DNA from: Fibrobacterota bacterium
GTDB taxonomy: Bacteria > Fibrobacterota > Chitinivibrionia > Chitinivibrionales > Chitinispirillaceae
DNA: 52,262 nt
Reading direction: 5' to 3'
NCBI GenBank assembly: GCA_023436145.1
Contig: JAEZKP010000048.1
Coordinates: forward strand, 1-52,262
Below are positions 26,583 to 36,926 of this stretch, one piece after another. The position numbers and the translations under genes were made by a program. The first letter of the stretch is position 1. Each line of letters begins with the position of its first letter. The notes under the pieces were generated by a model. It ran no database searches and was not told where the DNA came from. It saw only the letters and a program-made list of their open reading frames with translations.

Positions 26583-28811
26583 ATGCAGCCCAAAACTGCC
26601 GCCCGATACATAAGCTTTTGCATACTTCTATTCATAACCAGTCAGTCTGCCCGAAGCAATGAGAACGATTCGCTTTTTCCCACACCTGAAATTCTTAAGG
26701 GAAACGTGTTATTCTGGAAGAAAATTTATTCAGAAGTATCTCTTAAGGAGGGACTTATTCATGATCGTGATTATCCAATGGTAATTTTTGAAAAGGTAAG
26801 CGGAGATGGCTCCTCAGCCAAAATTAAGAGCCTTAAAGAAAAAATTGTAAATTCAATAAACATCATCACATCACAACCTGAATCGCTCTGGACAGTGCGG
26901 GAACGGCAGATTTATGATTTGTACACTCAAAATGCCGGTCCTGATGCAATCGCCGGAGCCGCCGAACGGGTAAGGTTTCAGCAGGGTCAGACAGAACGCT
27001 TTCAACAAGGACTTCAGCGCTCCGGACTCTATCTGGATACTATCAAAGCCATTTTCAAAAAATACGGAATACCACAAAGACTTGTATACCTGCCCCATGT
27101 GGAATCTTCATTCAATACAGAAGCATATTCCAAAGTCGGAGCTGCAGGATTATGGCAGTTCATGCGGGGAACAGGCAAACTATACGGTATGAGAATAGAT
27201 TACACAGTTGACGAACGCAGAGATCCGGTGATTTCCACAATTGCTGCAGCCAAATACCTCTCCTCCAGTTATCAGGAGCTCAAATCCTGGCCTCTGGCAA
27301 TCACCTCCTATAATCATGGTGTTTACGGGATGAAAAAGGCTGTTGCCCAGACCGGCTCACGCGACCTGGGTTATATCATTCAGAACTACTCCAGCCGGTC
27401 TTTCAAATTTGCCTCAAGTAATTTTTATGGATGTTTCCTTGCCGCAAGCGAACTTGCCCATAATTACCAGGAACATTTTCCTCAGATAAAACTCTATGCA
27501 CCAGTTAAATATGCCGATTTTACCCTGTCCCATTATATCCATCCCGATGTCTTGTGCAGATATTTCAATATTTCCCAAAAAACATTCTCCGAATTAAACC
27601 CGGCTATTCGCCCGGTAGTTTTCAAACAGCACCAAAAACTTCCAAAGGGATTTGTAATACATCTGCCTGCTGACTTCACATCCGAATCGGTTTATGCCTT
27701 GTTAAACAGAGTTCCGGATTCATTAAAAACAGCTGAACCAGAGAGGCCCCAATACTATCGTGTCAACAAAGGAGACAACCTCTACGCCATTTCAACCCGT
27801 CTGGGAGTAAACCTCAATGAGCTCCTGACAGAAAACAATATTTCCAAAAGTAGTATTATTCGTGAAGGTCAGATACTGCGTATTCCGGGTAAAACCCCTG
27901 GCAGTCCTGAAGTGCTTACAGCCATGGTTGCCAATAAAGATAAATCCAATATGAAAAGCGGTGAAACTCATGCCATTAGCCAAAACGTCTCATCCGACAG
28001 CAGTGAGAAAGAAGCTATAATGGAAATCGCACAAGCTGAAGCGCAATCAGTTCTGCCTCCTGAAGAGAAGGTTGAAACCAAAGATATTCCACTGGCTGTC
28101 CCTCCACCAGTGACTGGTAAGAAGGAATCTACATCAGTAAAACCCGGAAAAACTGCACCACCGACTGTTGAAGAGTTGAACGATTCTCTTAAAGCAATAG
28201 CGATGGCACCCGCCATAGACAACAACACCTCCAGTCCGTCACAAAGACCATTGCTCTCGCCCGATTTCGATGTTAGCCTGTATAATCTGGATGTGATCCT
28301 TGAATCCTCAGGTAACAGTGCTGTGCTTATGGTATCCATCGATGAAACCATAGGCCATTATGCAGACTGGCTGAAGATCCCCACCTGGAGAATAAGAAAA
28401 CTCAATGACATGCGAAATTCTGATATCCGGATAAACAGTAAAATCCGCGTTCCGATTGATCGTCAGGATGCCCTGGAGACATTTGCAGCTGCACGTCTTG
28501 AATACCACATGGCTATTGAGGAGGATTTCTATACCCAGTATATGGTAACTGATGTGAAACCGATAGCAATAAGAAAGGGCCAGACACTCTGGGATCTCTG
28601 TAATGAGGCAGACAATCCGCTACCACTATGGCTATTCAAGAAATATAACAAGCACCTGGATTTGAGCAAACTTATGCCTGGAACAACCGTGTGGATACCG
28701 GTTATAGGAGAAAACACTATCGGGGTTTATAATCCTGGAGTTAACAGAAATACTCAAACCCTGACCGTTCCATTAAGAGATAAATCTCAGCAGATTAAGA
28801 GAATCCCTTGA
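26583..28811 (+). CDS. MltD-type membrane-bound lytic transglycosylase with LysM domains
   Basis: Cuts the peptidoglycan glycan strand, leaving 1,6-anhydro ends. The 742-residue protein starts after AAGGAATTC at the expected distance. A signal peptide covers residues 1-22. The SLT domain (about 150-270) contains LPHVESSFNTEAYSKVGAAG with catalytic Glu174, the GLWQFM segment, and TSYNHGVYGM. One clear LysM lies at about 391-435 (YYRVNKGDNLYAISTRLGVN). Two weaker LysM-like repeats follow a low-complexity linker (VSIDETIGHYADWLKIPTW and IAIRKGQTLWDLCNEADN). It is monocistronic, convergent with purL. It is a little longer than E. coli MltD (452 residues plus two LysM) because of the linker and extra repeats. 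Confidence 0.92.
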   Translation: MQPKTAARYISFCILLFITSQSARSNENDSLFPTPEILKGNVLFWKKIYSEVSLKEGLIHDRDYPMVIFEKVSGDGSSAKIKSLKEKIVNSINIITSQPESLWTVRERQIYDLYTQNAGPDAIAGAAERVRFQQGQTERFQQGLQRSGLYLDTIKAIFKKYGIPQRLVYLPHVESSFNTEAYSKVGAAGLWQFMRGTGKLYGMRIDYTVDERRDPVISTIAAAKYLSSSYQELKSWPLAITSYNHGVYGMKKAVAQTGSRDLGYIIQNYSSRSFKFASSNFYGCFLAASELAHNYQEHFPQIKLYAPVKYADFTLSHYIHPDVLCRYFNISQKTFSELNPAIRPVVFKQHQKLPKGFVIHLPADFTSESVYALLNRVPDSLKTAEPERPQYYRVNKGDNLYAISTRLGVNLNELLTENNISKSSIIREGQILRIPGKTPGSPEVLTAMVANKDKSNMKSGETHAISQNVSSDSSEKEAIMEIAQAEAQSVLPPEEKVETKDIPLAVPPPVTGKKESTSVKPGKTAPPTVEELNDSLKAIAMAPAIDNNTSSPSQRPLLSPDFDVSLYNLDVILESSGNSAVLMVSIDETIGHYADWLKIPTWRIRKLNDMRNSDIRINSKIRVPIDRQDALETFAAARLEYHMAIEEDFYTQYMVTDVKPIAIRKGQTLWDLCNEADNPLPLWLFKKYNKHLDLSKLMPGTTVWIPVIGENTIGVYNPGVNRNTQTLTVPLRDKSQQIKRIP

Positions 28812-28835
28812 CAGTCTACAGTTTTGTGGCAGAGA

Positions 28836-28864
28836 TGTCACTTCCGTAATAAATGGAAGTGACA
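28836..28864. terminator. Perfect hairpin between convergent genes
   Basis: A ten-base perfect stem TGTCACTTCC/GGAAGTGACA (28836-28845 with 28855-28864) with a nine-base loop lies between the transglycosylase stop and the purL stop. It probably ends transcription from both sides, although T tracts are poor. Confidence 0.55.
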
Positions 28865-28877
28865 GTCAACCTGGTAC

Positions 28878-31800
28878 TCAACTGAAATAGCTGACTCCAG
28901 ACTCGAAAAGTAACTGATCCTTGGAGCCATGAATATTAATCGCCACATGATCACCTTTTCTTTCTGAATGTCCCATTTTTCCAAAAACCCTGCCATCAGG
29001 GCTGAAGATTCCCTCAATAGCGTAAAAAGATCCGTTCAGATTTGACTCTCCGCAGCATTTACCATCACAATCAACATATTGTGTAGCCACCTGACCATTT
29101 TTAAACAATTCCTGTATGGTTTTTTCAGGCGCTACGAACCTGCCCTCACCATGAGAGATGGCAATCGCATGAACATCACCAGGTTTAACATTACTGAACC
29201 ATGGAGATTTTACCGAACAGATGCGGGTATAAGCCATATGAGAAATATGGCGGCCAATAGTGTTAAAGGTTAAGGTAGGACTTGATTCTTGCATTTCCAG
29301 GATCTCACCATATGGAACCAGACCGAGTTTTACCAGAGCCTGGAAGCCATTACAGATACCCAGCATCAGGCCATCCCGTTTGCAGAGCAGATCATTTACA
29401 GCATCTTTAATATGAGGATTGCGGAAAAATGCAGCAATGAATTTACCAGAGCCATCCGGTTCATCACCAGCACTAAAGCCCCCCGGAATCATCAAAATCT
29501 GTGATTCCTTTATCTTTTTAATCATCGATTGAATCGATTCCTCAATATCAGAAGGATTAAGATTTTTCATTACAAAGGTATCACACACTGCACCCGCTTT
29601 ACGAAATGCCCTCTCGGTATCATATTCACAGTTAGTGCCAGGAAATACCGAAATAAGTACCCGTGGCCTGGCAATCTTCACCCGGGGACTCAAACTGCTG
29701 CGCACAGTGAAAGAATCTGCGGCATTCACAGCATCAGTAAACGATGCCTTTGATGGAAACACATTTTCAAGCGGTTTCTCCCAGCAACGCTGGAGTTCTG
29801 CAATGCTTAATTCCAGACCTTTCAACCTGATCGACTGCTTTTCACATGTAACTCCCAGAAGCACACTGGTGATGTCTGTAAACTCTTTTCTGTAATCAAA
29901 TCCCTCTTTAATCTCCAGCACCAGAGAACCGATATCTGCACCAAAGAGAATTTTATCACTGATGGAATCCTCGAACTGCATTCCGATCCGGTTTCCAAAA
30001 CTCATTTTACTGACCGCTTCAGCTACTCCACCGGATTTTACAGTATGTGCAGAAAGCACCTTGCCATCACTGATCAATTTATGTATCACAGAGTATGCTT
30101 TGTCAACACGAGTAAAATCCGGCATCTCATATTCATCACGTAGAACAGAAACCAGGAGAACCGCAGAACCGGCCTTTTTGAATTCCGGCGATATCACTTT
30201 ACTTACATCCACCGGTGCAAGAGCAAATGCAACCAGTGTGGGTGGGACATGCATATCCTTAAAGGTACCCGACATACTGTCTTTTCCGCCAATAGCGGCA
30301 ATACCCAATTTTAACTGTGCAGTCAAAGCTCCAAGCAGTGCGGAAAATGGTTTACCCCATCTCAGAGGGTCCGATCCCACCCGCTCGAAATACTCCTGTA
30401 AAGTAAGACGGATCTGGTGATGATCACCACCTGCAGCCACGATTTTTGCCACCGCTTCAATCACCGCATAAAGCGCACCATGAAAAGGACTCCACCTTGA
30501 CAGTTTAGGATTGTAACCATGACTCATAGCCGTTCCGGCAGTACTTGCTCCCCGGGTAATCGGCAATTTAGCCACCATACACTCTGCAGGTGTCGATTGA
30601 TACTTTCCACCAAAGGGTAAAAGTACCGAAGCAGCACCGATCGTGCTGTCAAACCGCTCTACAAGACCTTTCTGACTGCAAACATTGAGATCAGATAAAA
30701 TGGAAAGCCATTTTCCGGAAATATCATCCTGACTATTTTTGTCGATTATAGTTTTATTAAAAAAGTTATAACCAGGATCCGGAGCCTTTACTAAAACATC
30801 GGTCTCCAACCTGGTACCATTGGTGTCTAAAAAGTCTCTGCTCAGATCAACAATTACTTTGCCCCGCCACACCATTTTCAACCGTCTTTCAGCGGTAACT
30901 ATGGCTACAGCCGCGGTTTCCAGATTTTCACTTGCGGCAAATTCTTCAAATTTCTGGCGGTCTGACCGGGCAATTACAACTGCCATACGCTCCTGAGATT
31001 CTGAAATAGCCAACTCTGTTCCGTCAAGGCCTTCATATTTTTTGGGTATCGTATCCAGATCAATTATCAATCCCGGTGAGAGCTCACCTATAGCCACAGC
31101 AACTCCACCGGCACCGAAATCATTACACCGTTTTATCATCCTGCTCACTTCAGGATTACGGAACAGACGCTGAAGCTTACGCTCGGTGGGGGGATTTCCT
31201 TTCTGCACTTCAGCACTACAGCTGTTAATGGATTCCTCGGTATGTTCCTTGGATGAGCCTGTAGCTCCTCCGCAACCATCCCGACCAGTTCTTCCTCCTA
31301 TCAGAAGTATAATATCCTGAGGAGCTGGAACTTCCCTCATCACATTCGCCTTGGGTGCTGCACCAACTACAGCTCCAATTTCCATTCTTTTGGCAATATA
31401 ACCCTCATCATAAATTTCAGCTACATGCCCGGTGGCAAGCCCGATCTGATTACCATAAGAACTGTATCCCTGTGCTGCCAGTGTGGTGATTTTTCTTTGG
31501 GGAAGTTTTCCTGCAAGAGTCTGCTCGATACTCTGTCTGGGATCGCCTGATCCAGTCACCCGCATTGCCTGATAAACATAGGAACGACCAGACAATGGAT
31601 CACGAATAGCCCCACCCAGACAGGTTGCTGCACCTCCAAATGGTTCAATTTCCGTAGGGTGATTATGAGTTTCATTTTTAAACATTATCAACCAATCTTC
31701 AGTCTTCCCATCGATAGTAACCGGAACAACGATACTGCAGGCATTTATTTCATCCGAAACATCCAGATTGTCCAGCAAACCCCTCTTTCGTAACTCTTTC

Positions 31801-32645
31801 ATGCCGATCGTTGCAATATCCATAAGGCAAAGCTCTTTTTTGCTATCACCATAAACAAAAGAACGTGCCTCCTGATAACAGGAAAATGCTTTTTTCAGCG
31901 GCTCAGAATACCGGCCGGACTCTATTTCAACATTATTAATCCTGGCAAGAAATGTAGTATGACGGCAGTGATCGGACCAATAAGTGTCAATCATTCTGAT
32001 CTCAGTAACCGTAGGGTCACGATGCTCTGTATCTTTGAAATATTTCTGACAAAATACCAGATCATCAAACCTCATCGCCAATCCCAGCTCAGTTCTCAGG
32101 CTCTCAAGCTCAATAGAACCCATGGCAGTAAAATTCTGTACTGTTTTGACATCAGCAGGTACTATAGCCTGCATCTGAAGAGTATTGGGCTTTTGCAATG
32201 ATGCTTCACGGGAATCAACCGGATTGATGCAGTATTTTTTGATTTTTATGAACTCTTCATCACTAATCTTACCCTCAAGAACATAAACCTGAGCAGTTGA
32301 TACCAATGGTCGATTCCCGTGAGTTAAAAGCTGAATACACTGCGCTGCAGAATCGGCTCTCTGATCATACTGGCCAGGAAGATATTCGACCGCAAAAATA
32401 CGATCTCCATCTTTAGTGGGAAAAGTCTCATCATATACCAGATCCACTGGAGGTTCAGCAAAGATGGTGCTCCGGGAAGCTTCATATTCCAAATCAGAAA
32501 CCCCTTCCAGATCGTAACGAATCAGTACCCGTACATGATCTAACCCTTTTATCTCCAAGTTATCTCTGAGATCAGCCAACAAAGCCTGCGCTACCACATC
32601 AAAACCGCTTTTCTTCTCCACAAAAATCGACCGGACAGCACCCAT
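28878..32645 (-). CDS. purL: Phosphoribosylformylglycinamidine synthase, single-chain
   Basis: Converts FGAR to FGAM using glutamine and ATP. This is the large fused form, with synthetase and glutamine amidotransferase parts in one chain of 1,255 residues. The start MGAVRSIFVEKK at 32645 matches the clostridial/FCB-type PurL N terminus; 15 further in-frame codons upstream are not family-like. Visible motifs include NETHNHPTEIEPFGG (substrate/ATP site), GGRTGRDGCGGATGSS, FGAGGVAVAIGELSPG, GGKDSMSGTF, and the C-terminal amidotransferase with FPGTNCEYDTERAF and the nucleophile Cys in LGICNGFQALVK. The GHGEGRF-like SHGEGRFVAP segment is intact. It stands alone on the minus strand. Function is secure. 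Confidence 0.96.
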   Translation of the reverse strand: MGAVRSIFVEKKSGFDVVAQALLADLRDNLEIKGLDHVRVLIRYDLEGVSDLEYEASRSTIFAEPPVDLVYDETFPTKDGDRIFAVEYLPGQYDQRADSAAQCIQLLTHGNRPLVSTAQVYVLEGKISDEEFIKIKKYCINPVDSREASLQKPNTLQMQAIVPADVKTVQNFTAMGSIELESLRTELGLAMRFDDLVFCQKYFKDTEHRDPTVTEIRMIDTYWSDHCRHTTFLARINNVEIESGRYSEPLKKAFSCYQEARSFVYGDSKKELCLMDIATIGMKELRKRGLLDNLDVSDEINACSIVVPVTIDGKTEDWLIMFKNETHNHPTEIEPFGGAATCLGGAIRDPLSGRSYVYQAMRVTGSGDPRQSIEQTLAGKLPQRKITTLAAQGYSSYGNQIGLATGHVAEIYDEGYIAKRMEIGAVVGAAPKANVMREVPAPQDIILLIGGRTGRDGCGGATGSSKEHTEESINSCSAEVQKGNPPTERKLQRLFRNPEVSRMIKRCNDFGAGGVAVAIGELSPGLIIDLDTIPKKYEGLDGTELAISESQERMAVVIARSDRQKFEEFAASENLETAAVAIVTAERRLKMVWRGKVIVDLSRDFLDTNGTRLETDVLVKAPDPGYNFFNKTIIDKNSQDDISGKWLSILSDLNVCSQKGLVERFDSTIGAASVLLPFGGKYQSTPAECMVAKLPITRGASTAGTAMSHGYNPKLSRWSPFHGALYAVIEAVAKIVAAGGDHHQIRLTLQEYFERVGSDPLRWGKPFSALLGALTAQLKLGIAAIGGKDSMSGTFKDMHVPPTLVAFALAPVDVSKVISPEFKKAGSAVLLVSVLRDEYEMPDFTRVDKAYSVIHKLISDGKVLSAHTVKSGGVAEAVSKMSFGNRIGMQFEDSISDKILFGADIGSLVLEIKEGFDYRKEFTDITSVLLGVTCEKQSIRLKGLELSIAELQRCWEKPLENVFPSKASFTDAVNAADSFTVRSSLSPRVKIARPRVLISVFPGTNCEYDTERAFRKAGAVCDTFVMKNLNPSDIEESIQSMIKKIKESQILMIPGGFSAGDEPDGSGKFIAAFFRNPHIKDAVNDLLCKRDGLMLGICNGFQALVKLGLVPYGEILEMQESSPTLTFNTIGRHISHMAYTRICSVKSPWFSNVKPGDVHAIAISHGEGRFVAPEKTIQELFKNGQVATQYVDCDGKCCGESNLNGSFYAIEGIFSPDGRVFGKMGHSERKGDHVAINIHGSKDQLLFESGVSYFS

Positions 32646-32941
32646 ATACCAATAACCTTTCCCTGGAAAAAGCGGCCTCTTAAACCGCATCCGAAAGCAC
32701 CATACCCTCCAAAGCAGAATATTACGATTGGATTATCATAAAATGCACTCGCTAAGGAGAGTTAAAAATAAGTAATTTTTGAGCGGAATGTATGCGATTG
32801 TTTAGGAAATTATAGTAAAAGGTTCTGAATGCTTCTGCTTACCTTTTAGGGTCTGTGTTTTGCTTTTTTTATCTATAACCGAAAAAAACAGGAGATGTTT
32901 TTCACGGATGCTATCCCTAAATAAGCACACACTATGATCCC

Positions 32942-34306
32942 ATGACCCATGGTATAATAAACAGAACTTCCGGTTTTACAATCCTACCAATCCTTCTCTG
33001 CGCAGCAATATGCAATTCTGCGATCCCCCTGCCCACACCACCGATTATTCCTAACTATAACAGGATTCCCATTGGACAAATCGAAGCATCTGAGGCAGGT
33101 GCTTATGTCGCCAGGGCTTCAGGCATAACCGCTACCTGGTATAATCCAGCAGGACTAGGATTAACTCAAAATTTCGCACTCAATGCAAGTTATAACGGTT
33201 TAGAATTGATGAAATTCCGCCTTAAAGATTTTTCCAGCTCCTTGCGTTCCCTTACCATCGATGTAACACCGGGATTTCTGGGAGTGGTAGCCAAACTTCC
33301 TTTAAAAAGCCCTAAACCAATCAGTCTGAGCCTGGCACTAAGTCAACCGGTTCTCTGGCAAACCGGCTTTGATGCCATAACACAAACTGAAAGCCGTAGC
33401 TTCAAGCTCTCAATATTCAATGATGTTTACTTTACGTCCTACTACCCTTCCATGGCGGCTGGATTTACAGTAAATAATAAACTCCGCTTTGGGTTAGGTT
33501 TAAGCTTCCCTTACAGCAGCTTAGATATTAACCAAACCTTCTCCGGACACCCGGAATCAGAAGACCCTGTGGATTTTCTGTTGTCTTTTCAAGCAAATGG
33601 AACCATACTGCACCTTGCCTTTTCTGCGGGGCTGCAGTTCCAATTAACTGATAATATTCTTTTCGGAGCAATGTTCAGAACTCCGGGGATTATGCTTTTC
33701 CGCAGTGCATGGATCTATTATGATCTGCTAAAGTATAGTAATGATACCACCATTTCTGTTTCATTAAGAGATACCAGTGCAGTGTTTAATTATAAACAAC
33801 CAGCTCAATTCACCTTTGGTTTGTCCTACACCAGTTTAAAATGGTCGGTCGAACTGGATTTTAACCTGTACCAGGGTTTTGGAAAATACACAGTGTTGCG
33901 AAGTGATGATCAGGCTATCAGCGAATCATTCAATCCGGCTGAAGGCACAACTATCAGCTACAGATCGTTTCCACAGTATTTCTACCACAATGAAACGGTG
34001 ATAAACGCAGCACTGGGAGGAGATTACAGGATTAATGAACATTTGAGTCTGCAGGCGGGTTTCTGTACCGATTTTTCACCGGTAAATCCACACAATTCCA
34101 ATATTTTTAGAAGTATAGACCTTTTCAATATCACTATTGGCGCCTCCACCAGCTTCAGAAGATTTACAGGAGCACTGGGCTTCCGTTTTAATTTCGGGTC
34201 GTCTGATTCCTATATCACCGGAAAGGAACTTCTTGAAAATCCCATCAGAACCAGACTTATATTCCGTTCATTTTCACTTATCTGGGCTATCACTCTGGGT
34301 TCATGA
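32942..34306 (+). CDS. FadL/OmpP1-family outer-membrane protein
   Basis: A 454-residue predicted outer-membrane barrel of the FadL/TodX type, which imports hydrophobic molecules. The signal peptide ends near residue 27. The family segment ASEAGAYVARASGITATWYNPAGL (shown here as A-A-Y-V-A and TWYNPAGLG) is clear. Many amphipathic strands follow, with the usual FGLGLSFPY and FTFGLSYT patterns, and the last residues form a strand (SFSLIWAITLGS). No acyl-CoA or transporter gene is beside it; purL diverges upstream. The substrate is unknown. The start at 32942 is the first ATG giving a signal peptide. Confidence 0.8.
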   Translation: MTHGIINRTSGFTILPILLCAAICNSAIPLPTPPIIPNYNRIPIGQIEASEAGAYVARASGITATWYNPAGLGLTQNFALNASYNGLELMKFRLKDFSSSLRSLTIDVTPGFLGVVAKLPLKSPKPISLSLALSQPVLWQTGFDAITQTESRSFKLSIFNDVYFTSYYPSMAAGFTVNNKLRFGLGLSFPYSSLDINQTFSGHPESEDPVDFLLSFQANGTILHLAFSAGLQFQLTDNILFGAMFRTPGIMLFRSAWIYYDLLKYSNDTTISVSLRDTSAVFNYKQPAQFTFGLSYTSLKWSVELDFNLYQGFGKYTVLRSDDQAISESFNPAEGTTISYRSFPQYFYHNETVINAALGGDYRINEHLSLQAGFCTDFSPVNPHNSNIFRSIDLFNITIGASTSFRRFTGALGFRFNFGSSDSYITGKELLENPIRTRLIFRSFSLIWAITLGS

Positions 34307-34457
34307 ACGGAATTCCTGGGTTCTTTACAAAGCCACAACAATAGAAATTACCGAAATCCAGAGAACATAAAATAAATGAAACAGCCACCCTAAAAGCCGG
34401 CGGAAAAAAATGTATCGCCACTTCTATGCGGCCATAAGATAGAAATCCATCCTCTTT

Positions 34458-36404
34458 TCAATCAAGAGTATAGGCAACATCAAATGCGGTCCGGATTGCA
34501 AATGCCACTTTAGATGGTACGAGTGCATCTCCAACGATATACGTATTTTCGAACATTTCTTTCCATTGTCTGATTTCATTCACAAGAGGAGTAAGTCCCA
34601 GGGATAAAACCGTATAATCTGAACCGATCTTTTTTCTTTCACCAGTTATTAAGTTTTCCAGCACTACGACATCTTCCTTTATTGACGTCACTATATGATT
34701 GGTTAATACTTCGATATTTCTATTTTCATCAAGCCTTTTTAACATCGCAGTTCTGGTTATTGCACTTTCGTTTGTAGCCAGCTCCGGTTGCATTTCTACT
34801 ATGGAAACCGTGCAATTTTTCCCGGTTAAAAGCTCTGCCAGTTCACATCCTGACATTCCACCTCCAACAATGACCACCTTTGATCTGTCTTTCAAAAGAA
34901 CTGGATTGTTCAGAATATCTATTGCGGTAAAGACATTTTCGCTGTTTACTCCGGGAATATTTGCAGGAATGACAGGCTTAGCACCAATAGCTACCACAAC
35001 CGCATAAGGATTATCAGTGTTAAGCACCTGATGAGGTTCTGCCCTTATTCCAGTTTTAACCTCAATATTCAACTCTTCGACATTTTTCAGAAGGGCATTC
35101 TGATACCACTTTATTATATCTTTATCTGGTGGTTTACACCCAGGAATCAGCTGTCCACCAGCTTCGTTTCTCTGCTCATATACTACCGGTTGGAAACCAC
35201 GCAATTTTAAAACCCTTGCAGCTTCCAAACCGGCGGGCCCGGCACCAATAATCGAAACGATTCTGCCGACGCCATCTTTCTTGAAAACGGGGAATTCAAG
35301 TTCTCTTCCTGTTCGGGCATTTACAGCGCATTTTATTTTGCGCATTGAGAAGATAGAGTCGATACAGTGCATACATCCGATACATGTGAGAATGGAACTA
35401 TCTTTTCCGGATTGTGCCTTCTGTGCCCATTGCGAATCACAGAGGTGCCCTCTTCCGATAGCAATAAAATCGGCCTTTTTCTGATTTAGAATCTCTTCGG
35501 CTTTCTGAGGACGTTTAATCGCACCTACTGCAATAACCGGAATACTCACATCCTGTTTTATTTCCTGAGCCAGATAAGTTTTCCAACCCTCTTTGTACAT
35601 ATAAGGTTCTACTATTACCGGCATGCTTTCATAAGTTCCACTGCTGACATGTAAAGCATCGGCACCTGCTCCAGCCAAAGCAGTCCCGATCCTTCTCCCT
35701 TCCTGCAGATCTATACCATCAGAAATAAATTCATCGGCACTGAACCGTACTATGACCGGGAATTCTGAGCCACACTTTTTTTTGATTCCCTCCAGTATCT
35801 CTATTGTAAATTTCATCCGGTTATCACCATATTCATCGGTGCGATGATTAGAATGGGGGCTCATAAACTGATTAATGAGGTATCCGTGAGCCCCATGCAA
35901 TTCCACCCCGTCAAAACCGGCAATCTGCGCTCTAACTGCTGCATTTATAAATTTTTGAACGAGCTCCTTTACCTCATCGGTGGAAAGTGCTCTGGGTTCA
36001 ATACCGATTGCTTTATTGGATATAGCACTGGGAGCTACGATCTGCTTCCCATCGGTAAAATTGGGGTAGGTTTGACTTCCGGCATGATGGAGTTGAGCGA
36101 AGATTTTTGCACCATATTTTTGTACAGCACCGGTCAGGCGGCAGAATCCGGCTATAAACCGATCTTCATCCAGCCTTAGCTGACTGGCCAGAGCTTTTCC
36201 AAACAGAAAATCTACGGTGATAATTTCTGTTATAATAAGGCCTGTTCCTCCGGCAGCTCTTTCAGCATAATAGGCAATCAGATGATCGGTCATCTCTCCG
36301 TTTGGACCACATAGTATAGTTCCCATGGGGGGCATAACTATACGGTTTTTTATGATGACAGTTCCTATTTTTCCCTCAGAGAACAAAAGCGGATATTTTT
36401 TCAT
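34458..36404 (-). CDS. Old Yellow Enzyme-type NADH:flavin oxidoreductase with Fe-S and FAD domains
   Basis: A 648-residue flavoprotein of the 2,4-dienoyl-CoA reductase/trimethylamine dehydrogenase type. An FMN TIM barrel (about 1-330, with NRIVMPPMGT, AQLHHAGSQT, GVELHGAHGYLINQF) is followed by a [4Fe-4S] site at Cys341, Cys344, Cys347 and Cys359. This C-x2-C-x2-C-x11-C spacing is close to that of trimethylamine dehydrogenase. An FAD/NAD domain follows with IIGAGPAGLEAA (385-396) and VIVGGGMSGCELAE. AAGGAA lies just upstream of the ATG. It probably reduces an activated C=C bond; the substrate is unknown. It is monocistronic. Confidence 0.9.
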   Translation of the reverse strand: MKKYPLLFSEGKIGTVIIKNRIVMPPMGTILCGPNGEMTDHLIAYYAERAAGGTGLIITEIITVDFLFGKALASQLRLDEDRFIAGFCRLTGAVQKYGAKIFAQLHHAGSQTYPNFTDGKQIVAPSAISNKAIGIEPRALSTDEVKELVQKFINAAVRAQIAGFDGVELHGAHGYLINQFMSPHSNHRTDEYGDNRMKFTIEILEGIKKKCGSEFPVIVRFSADEFISDGIDLQEGRRIGTALAGAGADALHVSSGTYESMPVIVEPYMYKEGWKTYLAQEIKQDVSIPVIAVGAIKRPQKAEEILNQKKADFIAIGRGHLCDSQWAQKAQSGKDSSILTCIGCMHCIDSIFSMRKIKCAVNARTGRELEFPVFKKDGVGRIVSIIGAGPAGLEAARVLKLRGFQPVVYEQRNEAGGQLIPGCKPPDKDIIKWYQNALLKNVEELNIEVKTGIRAEPHQVLNTDNPYAVVVAIGAKPVIPANIPGVNSENVFTAIDILNNPVLLKDRSKVVIVGGGMSGCELAELLTGKNCTVSIVEMQPELATNESAITRTAMLKRLDENRNIEVLTNHIVTSIKEDVVVLENLITGERKKIGSDYTVLSLGLTPLVNEIRQWKEMFENTYIVGDALVPSKVAFAIRTAFDVAYTLD

Positions 36405-36537
36405 AAAAGTTCCTTTTTTAGAAATGTAAGAACTCTTTTTTCTGTATTTTTCTCACAAAACTCATTTTGAGAATGGACAAAACCGATTAAACGGTTTTTT
36501 TTCAGCTTCTATTTTTGCCAGTCAGCAGTTTCAAATA

Positions 36538-36789
36538 GTGACTCAACCTGGTTCCCTTTGCTTATCGGATCAGATGCGGATCGAAAAAGCACAGTGTGAT
36601 TCAGCATCAAAGAATCATAATTTAGGAAAGATAAAAGCGATAAGCGTACCAGAGAAAAAAGTGAAAAACACTCATCCTGCTAAGGAATGCTTATGTAGAG
36701 TCACTGAATTAAAAGAAAACGCAGAAGAACAGAATCGATTTACATCTTCTGACCTAAGGGATCTGATAAAAAGAAGTGTCCAAAAATAA
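36538..36789 (+). CDS. Possible small hypothetical protein
   Basis: An 83-codon frame beginning with GTG, rich in Lys and Glu (KIKAISVPEKKVKNTHPAKE, then RVTELKENAEEQNRF). The composition is protein-like and the frame sits alone in a 520-base gap. No clear ribosome-binding site precedes the GTG, and an ATG twelve codons in has only GGAT upstream. No domain recognised. It could be a small cytosolic protein or chance. Confidence 0.3.
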   Translation: MTQPGSLCLSDQMRIEKAQCDSASKNHNLGKIKAISVPEKKVKNTHPAKECLCRVTELKENAEEQNRFTSSDLRDLIKRSVQK

Positions 36790-36926
36790 TACGCGATGAT
36801 TTTATGTAAGGGTGTTTGGTGAAAGCAATTTTTTTGGTGGTTACCGGAAGAGAAGGGTGCTTCCGGATACCAGGTAAAACAAACAGATAATTACGGGCAA
36901 AACAGGCGTGTACTTAATGTATACAC

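Noticed and set aside
34458..36404. Shortened Cys spacing in the flavoprotein Fe-S site
   Set aside because: C-x2-C-x2-C is the trimethylamine dehydrogenase-type pattern, so it is not abnormal.
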